From the NCBI RefSeq assembly GCF_900115815.1, contig NZ_FOXV01000003.1:310001-374000 (forward strand): 64,000 nucleotides of DNA, written 5' to 3'. Below are positions 29,572 through 39,505 of the stretch, in pieces; positions within the stretch are counted from its first letter, which is position 1, and the number at the start of each line of letters is the position of its first letter. The notes beneath the pieces were generated by a model that was given only the letters and a program-made list of their open reading frames with translations, did no database searches and was not told where the DNA came from. The stretch is from Roseivivax halotolerans (lineage in GTDB: Bacteria > Pseudomonadota > Alphaproteobacteria > Rhodobacterales > Rhodobacteraceae). A program made the translations under genes and the position numbers.

Positions 29572-30192
29572 GTGTCTGAACTCGCCACTCTCGATGGGCG
29601 CGACGTTGATCTTGCCGGGCTGATCGGCGCTCGCATCTGTCATGACCTGATATCTCCGATCGGGGCTATCGGCAACGGGCTGGAACTTCTGGAACTGTCC
29701 GGCGCAAGCGCCCACGCGCCCGAGATGACACTTGTCGCGGAAAGCCAGCGCGCCTGCGTCGCGCGCATCGGCTTTTTTCGCGTGGTTTTCGGGCCTGCCG
29801 GCGCCGATGCGCTGATCGCCCCGACCGACGCCGGCCGCCTGATCGCGGACTTTGCGAGGGATGGCCGCACAAGCCCGGTCTGGCGCGTCGAAACAGCCCT
29901 GTCTCGCGCAGAGCTGCGGTTCGGTTTTCTGGCGTATCTCTGCCTCGATACGGCCCTGCCGCGCCGTTGCTCGGTGGAGATGCGCCATGAGGGCGGCCGG
30001 TGGCAGCTCTTGACCCAAGGCGCCCTCCCCCGTCTCGACAAGGCGCTCTGGGGTGGGCTGACCGCCCCCGGCCAGACCCTAGAGGTCACGCCCGCGACGG
30101 TTCAATTCGCGCTTCTCGCAGAGGCTGCGCGGACAGCAGGGCGTGACATCCGGCTCGACGTCGATGCCGAAGCGGTCACGCTTTTCATCTGA
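29572..30192 (+). CDS. chpT: Histidine phosphotransferase ChpT
   Basis: Passes phosphate from the hybrid kinase CckA to CtrA (and CpdR), the phosphorelay that in Rhodobacterales controls motility and gene transfer agent production. The 206-residue product has the phospho-accepting helix RICHDLISPIGAIGNGLELL with His24, and a degenerate ATPase-like C-terminal domain. The start is a GTG at 29572; no later Met precedes the essential helix. The ribosome site (GGGGGA) overlaps the start codon of the divergent DUF3553 gene. Confidence 0.9.
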   Translation: MSELATLDGRDVDLAGLIGARICHDLISPIGAIGNGLELLELSGASAHAPEMTLVAESQRACVARIGFFRVVFGPAGADALIAPTDAGRLIADFARDGRTSPVWRVETALSRAELRFGFLAYLCLDTALPRRCSVEMRHEGGRWQLLTQGALPRLDKALWGGLTAPGQTLEVTPATVQFALLAEAARTAGRDIRLDVDAEAVTLFI

Positions 30193-30201
30193 CCGGCAGG
30201 A

Positions 30202-31467
30202 TCAGGCGCGCACCGTACCGTCGCCGACGACGATATATTTGAACGAGGTCAGCTGCTCGACGCCCACGGGGCCCCGCGCATGCATCTTGCCGGTCGCGAT
30301 CCCGATTTCAGCGCCCATCCCGAACTCGCCGCCATCGGCGAACTGGGTCGATGCGTTGTGCATTAGGATCGCCGAATCGACGCGCGCGAAGAACCGCTCC
30401 GCCGCGCTCGGCTCTTCCGTGAGGATGCACTCGGTATGCGAGGAGCTGTAGCGCGCGATATGCGCGATGGCCGCGTCGATATCCGGCACGACCCGGGTGG
30501 CCACGATCATATCGAGATATTCGCGCCCCCAATCCTCCGCATCGGCAGGGGTCACGCCGTCGATGGCTTGAAGGCGCTCGTCGCCACGCACCTCGACGCC
30601 CTTGTCGATCAGTGCACGGATCACGCCCTGCCCGATCGTTTCCACCACGTCTTCGTGGATCAGAAGGCATTCCGCCGCGCCGCACACGCCTGTGCGCCTG
30701 GTCTTCGCATTCAGCACGACATCGAGCGTTTTCTGCGGGTCGGCGTCCTTGTCGATATAGATATGCACGATCCCCTCGAGATGCGCGAAGACCGGCACCC
30801 GGGCCTCGCGCTGAACGAGACCGACAAGACCCTTGCCGCCGCGCGGCACGATCACGTCCACATACTCCGTCATGCCGAGAAGATGCGACACGGCCGCCCG
30901 GTCGCGCGTCGGCACGAGCTGGACGGCATCCTCCGGCAGACCAGCCGCCTGCAAGCCCTGGACAAGGCAGGCATGGATCGCGCGGGAGGAATGAAAGCTC
31001 TCCGAACCGCCGCGCAGGATCGCCGCATTGCCCGCCTTGAGACAGAGCGCACCGGCATCGGCGGTCACGTTCGGGCGGCTCTCATAGATCACGCCGATCA
31101 CACCGAGCGGTGTCCGGACGCGCGAGATATGGAGCCCCGTCGGACGGTCCCATTCGGCCATGACAGATCCGACCGGGTCCGTCAGCGCCGCGACCTCGCA
31201 CAGCGCCGCCGCAATGGCCGCAACGCGCGCATCGTCAAGCATGAGCCGATCCATCATCGCATTCGAAAGACCCTTTTCGCGGCCGAACTCCAGATCCTGG
31301 GCGTTCGCGGCAACGATCTCGGCCTTCTGCGCGTCGATGGCGTCCGCGGCTTCGGTCAGGGCACGGGTCTTGGCCGCAGGTGTGGCATAGGCCAGCTCAG
31401 CCGCCGCCGCTTTGGCGCGTGCGCCGATCTCGTCCATCGTCGCGGCGATATCGCTGTGGTCTTTCAT
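30202..31467 (-). CDS. proA: Gamma-glutamyl phosphate reductase
   Basis: Reduces L-glutamyl-5-phosphate to the semialdehyde, the second step of proline synthesis. The 421-residue product has the aldehyde-dehydrogenase fold with the catalytic cysteine in [14 protein letters not shown], plus [12 protein letters not shown] and [15 protein letters not shown]. The start at 31467 lies 42 bp after the proB stop, behind a purine-rich site. Order: obgE-proB-proA. Confidence 0.96.
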   Translation of the reverse strand: MKDHSDIAATMDEIGARAKAAAAELAYATPAAKTRALTEAADAIDAQKAEIVAANAQDLEFGREKGLSNAMMDRLMLDDARVAAIAAALCEVAALTDPVGSVMAEWDRPTGLHISRVRTPLGVIGVIYESRPNVTADAGALCLKAGNAAILRGGSESFHSSRAIHACLVQGLQAAGLPEDAVQLVPTRDRAAVSHLLGMTEYVDVIVPRGGKGLVGLVQREARVPVFAHLEGIVHIYIDKDADPQKTLDVVLNAKTRRTGVCGAAECLLIHEDVVETIGQGVIRALIDKGVEVRGDERLQAIDGVTPADAEDWGREYLDMIVATRVVPDIDAAIAHIARYSSSHTECILTEEPSAAERFFARVDSAILMHNASTQFADGGEFGMGAEIGIATGKMHARGPVGVEQLTSFKYIVVGDGTVRA

Positions 31468-31508
31468 CTCTGTCGCCCTCTTCTCTGGCAGCGCAAGCCT
31501 AACATGGC

Positions 31509-33718
<2,210 letters not shown>

Positions 33719-33720
33719 TT

Positions 33721-33744
33721 ACAGGCGGCGATCATACCGCCTGT
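33721..33744 (-). terminator. Stem-loop after the GNAT gene
   Basis: A perfect 8-bp stem ACAGGCGG/CCGCCTGT (33721-33728 with 33737-33744) lies 24 bp after the GNAT stop on the minus strand. The following T-run is absent, so it may be a weak terminator. Confidence 0.45.
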
Positions 33745-33768
33745 CGCACACCCCTCTGCTCATGCGCG

Positions 33769-34308
33769 TCAGGCGAGCTTCTTGATGTAGGTCCAGGTCG
33801 GAACCTTGGCCTCGCGAGCGACGCAGAACGTCTCCGCATCGCCGATATACTCAAAGCCGAGCTTCGTCAGCACACGCGCCGAAGCGGTGTTGTCCTGGAA
33901 GACGCTGGCGAACATCGTGCCATTTCGCATCGGGTTGGCCGCGACCAAGGCTTCGACCGCATCCGAGGCAAGGCCGGTATTCCACAAGGCCGGCACGACC
34001 CAATAGCCGATCTCGGACTGGTTGCGGTCCATCCGCTTGAGAGAAATCACGCCCATGAGCTCGGGTAGATCGGACTTCTGACCGTCGATCGCCCAGATAT
34101 CCTCGGTCCGATCGGGGGCATTGGCGCGCGTGACGTAGGCTTCGGCCGCGCCGGGCGGATAGGGATGCGGGATCGCGCCGGTCATGCAGGCCACGCGCTT
34201 GTCGCCGGCGTGATGGGCGATGAGACCCTGATCCGACATGCGTAACGGGCGCAGATCGAAGCGCGCCGTCTCGATGACCGGCTGCGTGATGACCTGGTCG
34301 AGGCTCAT
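33769..34308 (-). CDS. RimJ/RimL-type GNAT acetyltransferase
   Basis: A 179-residue acetyltransferase of the RimJ/RimL branch (ETARFDLRPLRMSD start, IGYWVVPALWNTGLASDAVEAL acetyl-CoA site, FQDNTASARVLTKLGF). Targets may be protein N-termini or small amines. The start at 34308 is chosen because GGAGGAG lies about 8 bp upstream; a Met at 34365 is not supported. It sits between rpmA and obgE on the same strand. Confidence 0.85.
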   Translation of the reverse strand: MSLDQVITQPVIETARFDLRPLRMSDQGLIAHHAGDKRVACMTGAIPHPYPPGAAEAYVTRANAPDRTEDIWAIDGQKSDLPELMGVISLKRMDRNQSEIGYWVVPALWNTGLASDAVEALVAANPMRNGTMFASVFQDNTASARVLTKLGFEYIGDAETFCVAREAKVPTWTYIKKLA

Positions 34309-34446
34309 TGTGTCTCTCCTCCACTCATGCCCGCGCATTCCTCCAAAGCTGATGCCGGCATGCATGTTAAATTGGTCTCGGTCCGTGCGATGTCCAGATT
34401 ATCTTGCACCGAAATGACCAAGCCGTTTCCGGCCATGTCGAGAACG

Positions 34447-34476
34447 AAAAAAGGGACCGGTGTTTCCACCGATCCC
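34447..34476 (-). terminator. Rho-independent terminator after rpmA
   Basis: On the minus strand: ten-position stem (34476-34467 with 34462-34453, one C-A mismatch), GAAA tetraloop, then TTTTTT (34452-34447). It is a strong terminator 29 bp after the rpmA stop. Confidence 0.88.
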
Positions 34477-34504
34477 CTGGTTATTCGTGCCCGACGGGGT
34501 CGGC

Positions 34505-34774
34505 TTACTCGGCGGCCTCGGCCACTGGAAGAACGGATACGAAGGTACGTCCCTTGAGACCTTTCGAAAAGGTCACGGAGCCTTCGGCCGTTGCGAACAG
34601 CGTGTGATCCTTGCCCATGCCGACGCCATTGCCTGCATAGAACTTGGTGCCGCGCTGACGCACGATGATGTTGCCGGGGATCGCGCGCTCGCCACCGTAG
34701 AGCTTTACGCCCAGACGACGGCCGGCGGAGTCGCGACCGTTGCGGGAGGAACCGCCTGCTTTTTTATGTGCCAT
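34505..34774 (-). CDS. rpmA: 50S ribosomal protein L27
   Basis: A structural protein of the large subunit whose N-terminus reaches the peptidyl-transferase centre. The 89-residue product has the typical [16 protein letters not shown] start and [18 protein letters not shown]. It follows rplU after 28 bp, the usual pair, and ends in a strong terminator. Confidence 0.97.
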   Translation of the reverse strand: MAHKKAGGSSRNGRDSAGRRLGVKLYGGERAIPGNIIVRQRGTKFYAGNGVGMGKDHTLFATAEGSVTFSKGLKGRTFVSVLPVAEAAE

Positions 34775-34802
34775 TGGTTAAGTCTCCTGTCTCAATCGCG
34801 GC

Positions 34803-35453
34803 TCAGGCTTTCGCCTTCGCCTCTTCGATCCATTCGGGTTTCAACTTAACAGCGTCGAAGCTGTCGGCGTCGAGTGCTGCAAGCTGGGAAAAGCTCGTGA
34901 TCCCGGCTTCGTTCAGCTTCTTTTCTGCGGCAGGGCCGATCCCGTTGATTTCCTTGAGATCGTCCTTCGCGCCTTCGGAGACACCGGCCGCGGGAGTCGG
35001 CTTCTCTTCGGCTTCGTCGTTCTTCACGCGGGCCTTCATGTCGGCCTGCTCCGCCCGGTTGGCGGTGTAGCGCTCTTCGCCGAGCCCGCGGGGCAGCGTG
35101 CCCGCACCGACGGCCGCTTTCACGCCGGACTTGTCCGCACCCGAGGAAAGGATGTCGGTCACGCGGATCATCGTCAGCTGCTGACGGTGGCCCTTGGTGC
35201 GCTTCGACGAATGCTTCCGGCGGCGCTTCACGAAGTGGATGACCTTGTCACCCTTGATCTGATCGACGACCTCGGCCTGCACGGCCGCACCATCGACGAG
35301 GGGCGCGCCAACCGTGAGGTCGTCGCCGCCCAGCATGAGAATCTCGTTGAACTGGACCTTGTCTCCAGCATCGGCAGCCAGCTTTTCGATCCGAAGCGTG
35401 TCGCCCGCCTGGACCTTGTATTGCTTGCCGCCGGTCTTCATCACCGCGAACAT
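34803..35453 (-). CDS. rplU: 50S ribosomal protein L21 with C-terminal helix-hairpin-helix extension
   Basis: Residues 1-102 are a standard L21 (MFAVMKTGGKQYKV, HFVKRRRKHSSKRTKGHRQQ). The protein then continues to 216 residues with a charged linker and a helix-hairpin-helix-like domain (about 163-216) whose core is INGIGPAAEKKLNEAGI at 169-185. The tail is in frame and shares the base composition of the rest, so it is not a read-through artefact. Similar extensions are known in alphaproteobacterial L21 proteins; their role is unclear. First gene of rplU-rpmA. Confidence 0.95.
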   Translation of the reverse strand: MFAVMKTGGKQYKVQAGDTLRIEKLAADAGDKVQFNEILMLGGDDLTVGAPLVDGAAVQAEVVDQIKGDKVIHFVKRRRKHSSKRTKGHRQQLTMIRVTDILSSGADKSGVKAAVGAGTLPRGLGEERYTANRAEQADMKARVKNDEAEEKPTPAAGVSEGAKDDLKEINGIGPAAEKKLNEAGITSFSQLAALDADSFDAVKLKPEWIEEAKAKA

Positions 35454-35545
35454 GCGCGTCTTCCTTGTTCTCTCTCGCGTTCTTCGGCCCCCGCCCCGCG
35501 GGTGTTCCGGGGTCGCCCCCGCCTCGAACAGCGCGCCCCGAATTG

Positions 35546-35600
35546 CGGAGCGTCATTGCGTTCAAAAATGACAAGCGGGGCCGTAAGCCCCATCGTCAGA
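35546..35600 (-). promoter_or_regulatory. rplU leader hairpins, possible attenuator
   Basis: The roughly 147-nt leader between the predicted start site and rplU holds two short hairpins on the minus strand: GGGGC-TTACG-GCCCC near 35590-35576, and GTCATT/AATGAC arms near 35570-35550. Such leaders often let ribosomal proteins control their own synthesis. No match to a named leader family is claimed. Confidence 0.3.
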
Positions 35601-35606
35601 ACCGCG

Positions 35607-35635
35607 CTTATGCAGATGCAGCCCTGTCCTGTCAA
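35607..35635 (-). promoter_or_regulatory. Housekeeping promoter for rplU-rpmA
   Basis: On the minus strand TTGACA (35635-35630), 17 bp, then CATAAG (35612-35607): a perfect -35 and a fair -10 of the sigma-70 type, 24 bp after the DUF2059 stop. Confidence 0.6.
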
Positions 35636-35658
35636 GCAGTGTCGCGGGCTTCTGAGCG

Positions 35659-36465
35659 CTAAAGATCCGTCGCCGCCATCTCGGACGCGGCGGCCAATCC
35701 CATCGCGTAGGAGATGTCGTTGTACATCGCGTTGAACCCGGCAAACAGCGCCCGGTTGAGCGCCCGTCCCGCCTCGCTTTCGGAAAGCTCCACGTAGCGT
35801 GTCAGCTCGTCCTCGGAGAGCGGGCCGTAGGCCATCAGAAGGTAGGCATGCACCCATTCTGTCGTATCGTTTCGGGTGTCCTCTTCCTGGCTCCAGATTT
35901 CCGACAGCATCTCGCTTTCGCTCATCTCGAGCGCGCCGCCATCGGCGAGGCCATTGTAGAAGGCAAAGGACGCGTTGAGCGCGCCCGACACGTTCTGCTC
36001 GACAAGATCATTGGCCTCGACGAAATCCTCGACGAGCCCAAGGCGGACGTCGTCGCCGCCCTCGAGATCGCGGTAGCGCTCCCGCGCGGCGTCCTCGACA
36101 TCCTCGTCGACCATCGCCTCGCGCGCCTCGATCTCGAGCGTGACGACCTCCCGGCCGAGATCGGAGGTGAAGAAGTCCAGAAGCGGAGCGGCCATATCCT
36201 CGGGCAATGCCTCGCGGAAGGCCGTCCGCACGGCTTCTTCCATCGCCTCGACATCGTAGACCCGCGCGACCGAGGCTTCCCAGCTCTCGCTCGTGCCGCC
36301 GAGCATGTTGTCGGCCAGATCGCGTCCGTAATCGCGCCCTTCAGCCTGCATCACCGCAACCGTCTCTTCGATCTTGAGCGCATCGAGAAGGTCGTCGGCG
36401 GTCTGGGCCACCCCGGGACTGGCGAGCGAGACGGCGAATGCGGCGGCAAAAGCGCGGTGAAACAT
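35659..36465 (-). CDS. Secreted DUF2059 protein
   Basis: A 268-residue exported protein with a signal peptide of about 20 residues (ending SPGVAQ). The DUF2059 pattern lies in the second half (about 190-250; YGPLSEDELTRYVELSESEAGRALN). The first half looks like a second, more divergent copy (ALPEDMAAPLLDFFTSDLGREV), so the protein may have two repeats. It is predicted periplasmic, helical and acidic; its function is unknown. Confidence 0.8.
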   Translation of the reverse strand: MFHRAFAAAFAVSLASPGVAQTADDLLDALKIEETVAVMQAEGRDYGRDLADNMLGGTSESWEASVARVYDVEAMEEAVRTAFREALPEDMAAPLLDFFTSDLGREVVTLEIEAREAMVDEDVEDAARERYRDLEGGDDVRLGLVEDFVEANDLVEQNVSGALNASFAFYNGLADGGALEMSESEMLSEIWSQEEDTRNDTTEWVHAYLLMAYGPLSEDELTRYVELSESEAGRALNRALFAGFNAMYNDISYAMGLAAASEMAATDL

Positions 36466-36610
36466 AGTGAACGATCCCTTGTCTGTCCCGATTAGAGATA
36501 CGCACCGCCCGCATCATGTCCAACCACAATACGCAGACGTGAAATTTTGCGTCTGCCCGGGTTGCACAGCCCCCGCGGCTTCGTTACATGCCCCATCCAC
36601 AGACCCCCGC

Positions 36611-36700
36611 GGAGAGGTGCCGGAGTGGTCGAACGGGGCGGTCTCGAAAACCGTTGACCCTTCACGGGGTCCGAGGGTTCGAATCCCTCTCTCTCCGCCA
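36611..36700 (+). tRNA. tRNA-Ser (anticodon CGA)
   Basis: A class II (long variable arm) tRNA of 90 nt with the 3' CCA encoded. Acceptor stem 36611-36617 pairs with the TCTCTCC segment, the anticodon stem GCGGT/ACCGT encloses the loop CTCGAAA with anticodon CGA at 36645-36647, and the T-arm carries GGTTCGAATCC. It decodes UCG serine codons. It stands alone between the DUF2059 gene and the nucleotidase gene. Confidence 0.97.
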
Positions 36701-36811
36701 TACACCGCTCGTTCGGTTCTCCCAGAAATAACGCGTTCGGAGCATGTGCGGTCAGCAGCGCGATCTGCGGGACCGCATGCCGAGCCCAGGCAGCTAAAAC
36801 TCCTCCGCATG

Positions 36812-36844
36812 GGCAAAACAAAGGGGCGCCCGGCAGGACGCCCC
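36812..36844 (-). terminator. Terminator after the nucleotidase gene
   Basis: On the minus strand: GGGGCG (36844-36839) pairs with CGCCCC (36828-36823) and is followed by TTTGTTTT, 28 bp after the nucleotidase stop. Confidence 0.65.
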
Positions 36845-36872
36845 CAGCGCTGACCCGAGGGCCAGGTTTTTT

Positions 36873-38438
36873 TCAGTTGCCCATCACCGTGATGCGCCCG
36901 TCGGTATAGGGCTCGTAGGGCGTGTTCTCGGCGAGGTAGTCCGCCACGACCTCGGCAACGTCCGGACCGAAATCGTAGGCATTCTCGGCATCGACGAACA
37001 TCGAATACCCGTCGCCGCCGTTGCGGACGTAATTGTTGGAGACCACCGCGTAGGTCGCTTCGGGGTCGATGGCTTCGTCGCCGACCATCACCTCGGAGAT
37101 CCGGCTGCCGACCTCCGCCGAGGGATCGACCGTGAAGGACATGCCCGAGACCTGCGGGAACCGCCCGGCGCCCTCTTCCATCTGGCTCACGCCATTCTCG
37201 AGCGCGTCGATCAGATCCTGACCGGTCACTTCGAACGTGGAAAGCGTGTTTTGGAACGGCAGCACGGTGTAGACGTCGCCCATGGTCACCTCACCCGCCT
37301 CGATCGAGGCACGCAGGCCGCCGCCGTTCTGGAAGGCGATCACAACGCCCTGGTCGGACACGCGGTCGAGCATGGCGTCGGTGACGAGGTTGCCCATCTG
37401 GCATTCGCCGGCGCGGCAGACCTCGCGGGAGCCTTCGATGGCGCTTCCCGTCTCGGCGACGACTTCGTTGCGGAGCTCCTCGAGCGGCTGCGCCAGTTCC
37501 TCGATGCGCGCCACCGCCTCTTCGTCCTCGGCAACCGATGCGTCGAGAAGGATCGGATCGCCCGAGATCTCGGTGACCTCGCCGTTATCGTCGAAGGTCA
37601 GTTTCACCTCGCCAAGGTACTTGCCGTAGGCGTATGCGGTGACGATCGGCACGCCGTTGACCTCGGTCGGGTAGCTGCCCGCCGCGTCCTCATCGTCGTT
37701 CGACAAGAGCGTATGGCTGTGGCCGCCGATGATCAGGTCGACATCGCTGACCTCTTCCGCGAGTCGACGATCGGCGGGAAAGCCCACATGGGTCAGGAGG
37801 ACGATCTTGTTCACGCCCTGCTCGGTGAGCGCATCGACCTGCGCCTGTGCCGCGTCGATAATGGAGGAGAAGATCACCGTATCGCCCGGAGAGGAGGTCT
37901 CGGGGGTGTCCTCGGCAAGAACCGAGATGACGCCCACCTGCTCGCCATTCACATCGAGCGTCACCGACTTCTGCACCCTGTCGGCGAGCATGTTGTTCTG
38001 GCTCACATCGATGTTGGCGGAGAGGACCGGGAAGTCCACGAGATCGAGGAACTCCGCCAGACCTTCGGGCCCGTTGTCGAATTCGTGGTTGCCCACGGCC
38101 ATCGCATCATAGCCGATCTGATTCATGAACTCGGCCGAGATCTCGCCGCCATATTCGGTGAAGAAAAGCGAGCCCTGGAACTGGTCGCCCGCGTCGAGCA
38201 GCAGCACATTGTCGCCGGCCTCTTCGCGCGCCGCCTCGATTGCGGTGACCATCCGGGCGATACCGCCGAAGCACTCGCCGGCCTCGTTATCCTCGGGCGC
38301 GCAAGTCGAATCGTATGCGTTGATCGGCTCGAAGCGATCGTGGAAATCGTTGGTGTGCAGGATGGTCAGGTCCCAGGCCTGCGCGGTGCCGGCCGTCAAT
38401 GCCAGTGCACAGGTCGTTGTCAGAATACGGGCCTTCAT
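36873..38438 (-). CDS. Periplasmic 5'-nucleotidase/UDP-sugar hydrolase-type metallophosphatase
   Basis: A 521-residue exported enzyme of the UshA/CD73 family, which removes phosphate from nucleotides in the periplasm. Residues 1-21 are a signal peptide. The dinuclear metal site is seen as HTNDFHD, DAGDQFQGS, GNHEFD and GGHSH, and the C-terminal nucleotide-binding domain carries FQNGGGLRA and NNYVRNGGDGY. The start at 38438 has GGGAG just upstream. It probably scavenges phosphate and nucleosides; the window's nucleoside hydrolase could act on the products. Confidence 0.93.
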   Translation of the reverse strand: MKARILTTTCALALTAGTAQAWDLTILHTNDFHDRFEPINAYDSTCAPEDNEAGECFGGIARMVTAIEAAREEAGDNVLLLDAGDQFQGSLFFTEYGGEISAEFMNQIGYDAMAVGNHEFDNGPEGLAEFLDLVDFPVLSANIDVSQNNMLADRVQKSVTLDVNGEQVGVISVLAEDTPETSSPGDTVIFSSIIDAAQAQVDALTEQGVNKIVLLTHVGFPADRRLAEEVSDVDLIIGGHSHTLLSNDDEDAAGSYPTEVNGVPIVTAYAYGKYLGEVKLTFDDNGEVTEISGDPILLDASVAEDEEAVARIEELAQPLEELRNEVVAETGSAIEGSREVCRAGECQMGNLVTDAMLDRVSDQGVVIAFQNGGGLRASIEAGEVTMGDVYTVLPFQNTLSTFEVTGQDLIDALENGVSQMEEGAGRFPQVSGMSFTVDPSAEVGSRISEVMVGDEAIDPEATYAVVSNNYVRNGGDGYSMFVDAENAYDFGPDVAEVVADYLAENTPYEPYTDGRITVMGN

Positions 38439-38613
38439 TCTTGTCTCCCTCAGGTTGGATGACGTCAGCTTGGCGAGCCGCGCGGCGCAAGTCAAAACAC
38501 TCCGTGCCGCGGCCGATAATACCCTTGCGTAACGCGTGCGTGACGGGACCGTCGAGATCAATCCATCGGCACTTTTCGTCCAGCCCGGTCGCCCGCCCTG
38601 GCCGAGTCTGCCC

Positions 38614-39495
38614 CTAGCCCCGCGCCAGCACGAAGTCGTGCTCGACCTCGAAATACGGCGCATCCTGACCGGCGGCACTTAGCTTGGCCGCATCTTCTAC
38701 CCAAATGAATTCGGCCATAAGGCTTTCCTTCACACCGAAGACCGCGTCCGAGTGGATATAGGGGTCATCCGGGTCGAAGATGTGGGTGACCAGCGTCTCG
38801 TACCCCTCGGCCTCGATGATGTAATGCAGGTGCGCTGGCCGGAACGGGTGCCGTCCCAGCGCGCCCAGCATTTTGCCCACCGGTCCGTCATCCGGGATCG
38901 GGTAGAATTTCGGCTTCACCCCCCTGAACCAGTATTCGCCCTTCTCGTTGGAGCGGAAGACGCCGCGCAGGTTGAAATCGGGCTGCAATCCCTTCTGCTG
39001 GACATCGTAGAAGCCTTCGTCATTGGCCTGCCAGACGTCGATCTTCGCCCCTGCGATCGGATGCCCGTCGATGTCGAGGATGCGGCCCTTGACCAGCATC
39101 GGGTCGCCCTTTTGGTCGAGGCAGATATCGTCGCCGAGCGCGCGTTCGGGCGCATCGGCAACATGGAACGGCCCGAGAACGGTCGACTCGGACGCACCCG
39201 AAGGTTTGCGGTTGTTGATCGCGTCCACGAGCATCGACACTCCGAGGACGTCGGACAAAAGGATGAATTCCTGACGCCATTCGTTGCACATCTGTCCCGT
39301 GTCGGTGAGGAACAGGATCGCCTTCATCCACTCATCCTGCGTGGGTTCGACCTCTTTGACGGCCGCATGCAGATGCCGGACGATCGTCTCCATCACCTCC
39401 TTGAGACGCGCGTCCTCGGCGGTCGCATTGCGCGAGACGACGACATCGGCCGAGCTTTCCTCGGTGAAATAGCCCTGTTCGACTGGATCGGTCAT
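38614..39495 (-). CDS. Hydroxyquinol 1,2-dioxygenase (intradiol)
   Basis: A non-heme Fe(III) dioxygenase that opens hydroxyquinol (1,2,4-trihydroxybenzene) to maleylacetate. The 293-residue product has the helical dimerisation N-terminus and a catalytic beta-sandwich with the iron ligands Tyr163, Tyr198, His222 and His224 (GFYDVQ, KFYPIPDDGPVG, PAHLHYII). The neighbouring maleylacetate reductase makes hydroxyquinol a better guess than catechol. It is the last gene of the aromatic operon, 10 bp after the hydroxylase gene. Confidence 0.88.
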   Translation of the reverse strand: MTDPVEQGYFTEESSADVVVSRNATAEDARLKEVMETIVRHLHAAVKEVEPTQDEWMKAILFLTDTGQMCNEWRQEFILLSDVLGVSMLVDAINNRKPSGASESTVLGPFHVADAPERALGDDICLDQKGDPMLVKGRILDIDGHPIAGAKIDVWQANDEGFYDVQQKGLQPDFNLRGVFRSNEKGEYWFRGVKPKFYPIPDDGPVGKMLGALGRHPFRPAHLHYIIEAEGYETLVTHIFDPDDPYIHSDAVFGVKESLMAEFIWVEDAAKLSAAGQDAPYFEVEHDFVLARG

Positions 39496-39505
39496 AGCAT
39501 TCTTC

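Noticed and set aside
36560-36600. TTGCAC-N17-TACATG as a promoter for tRNA-Ser
   Set aside because: Only three of six bases match at each box; too weak to list.
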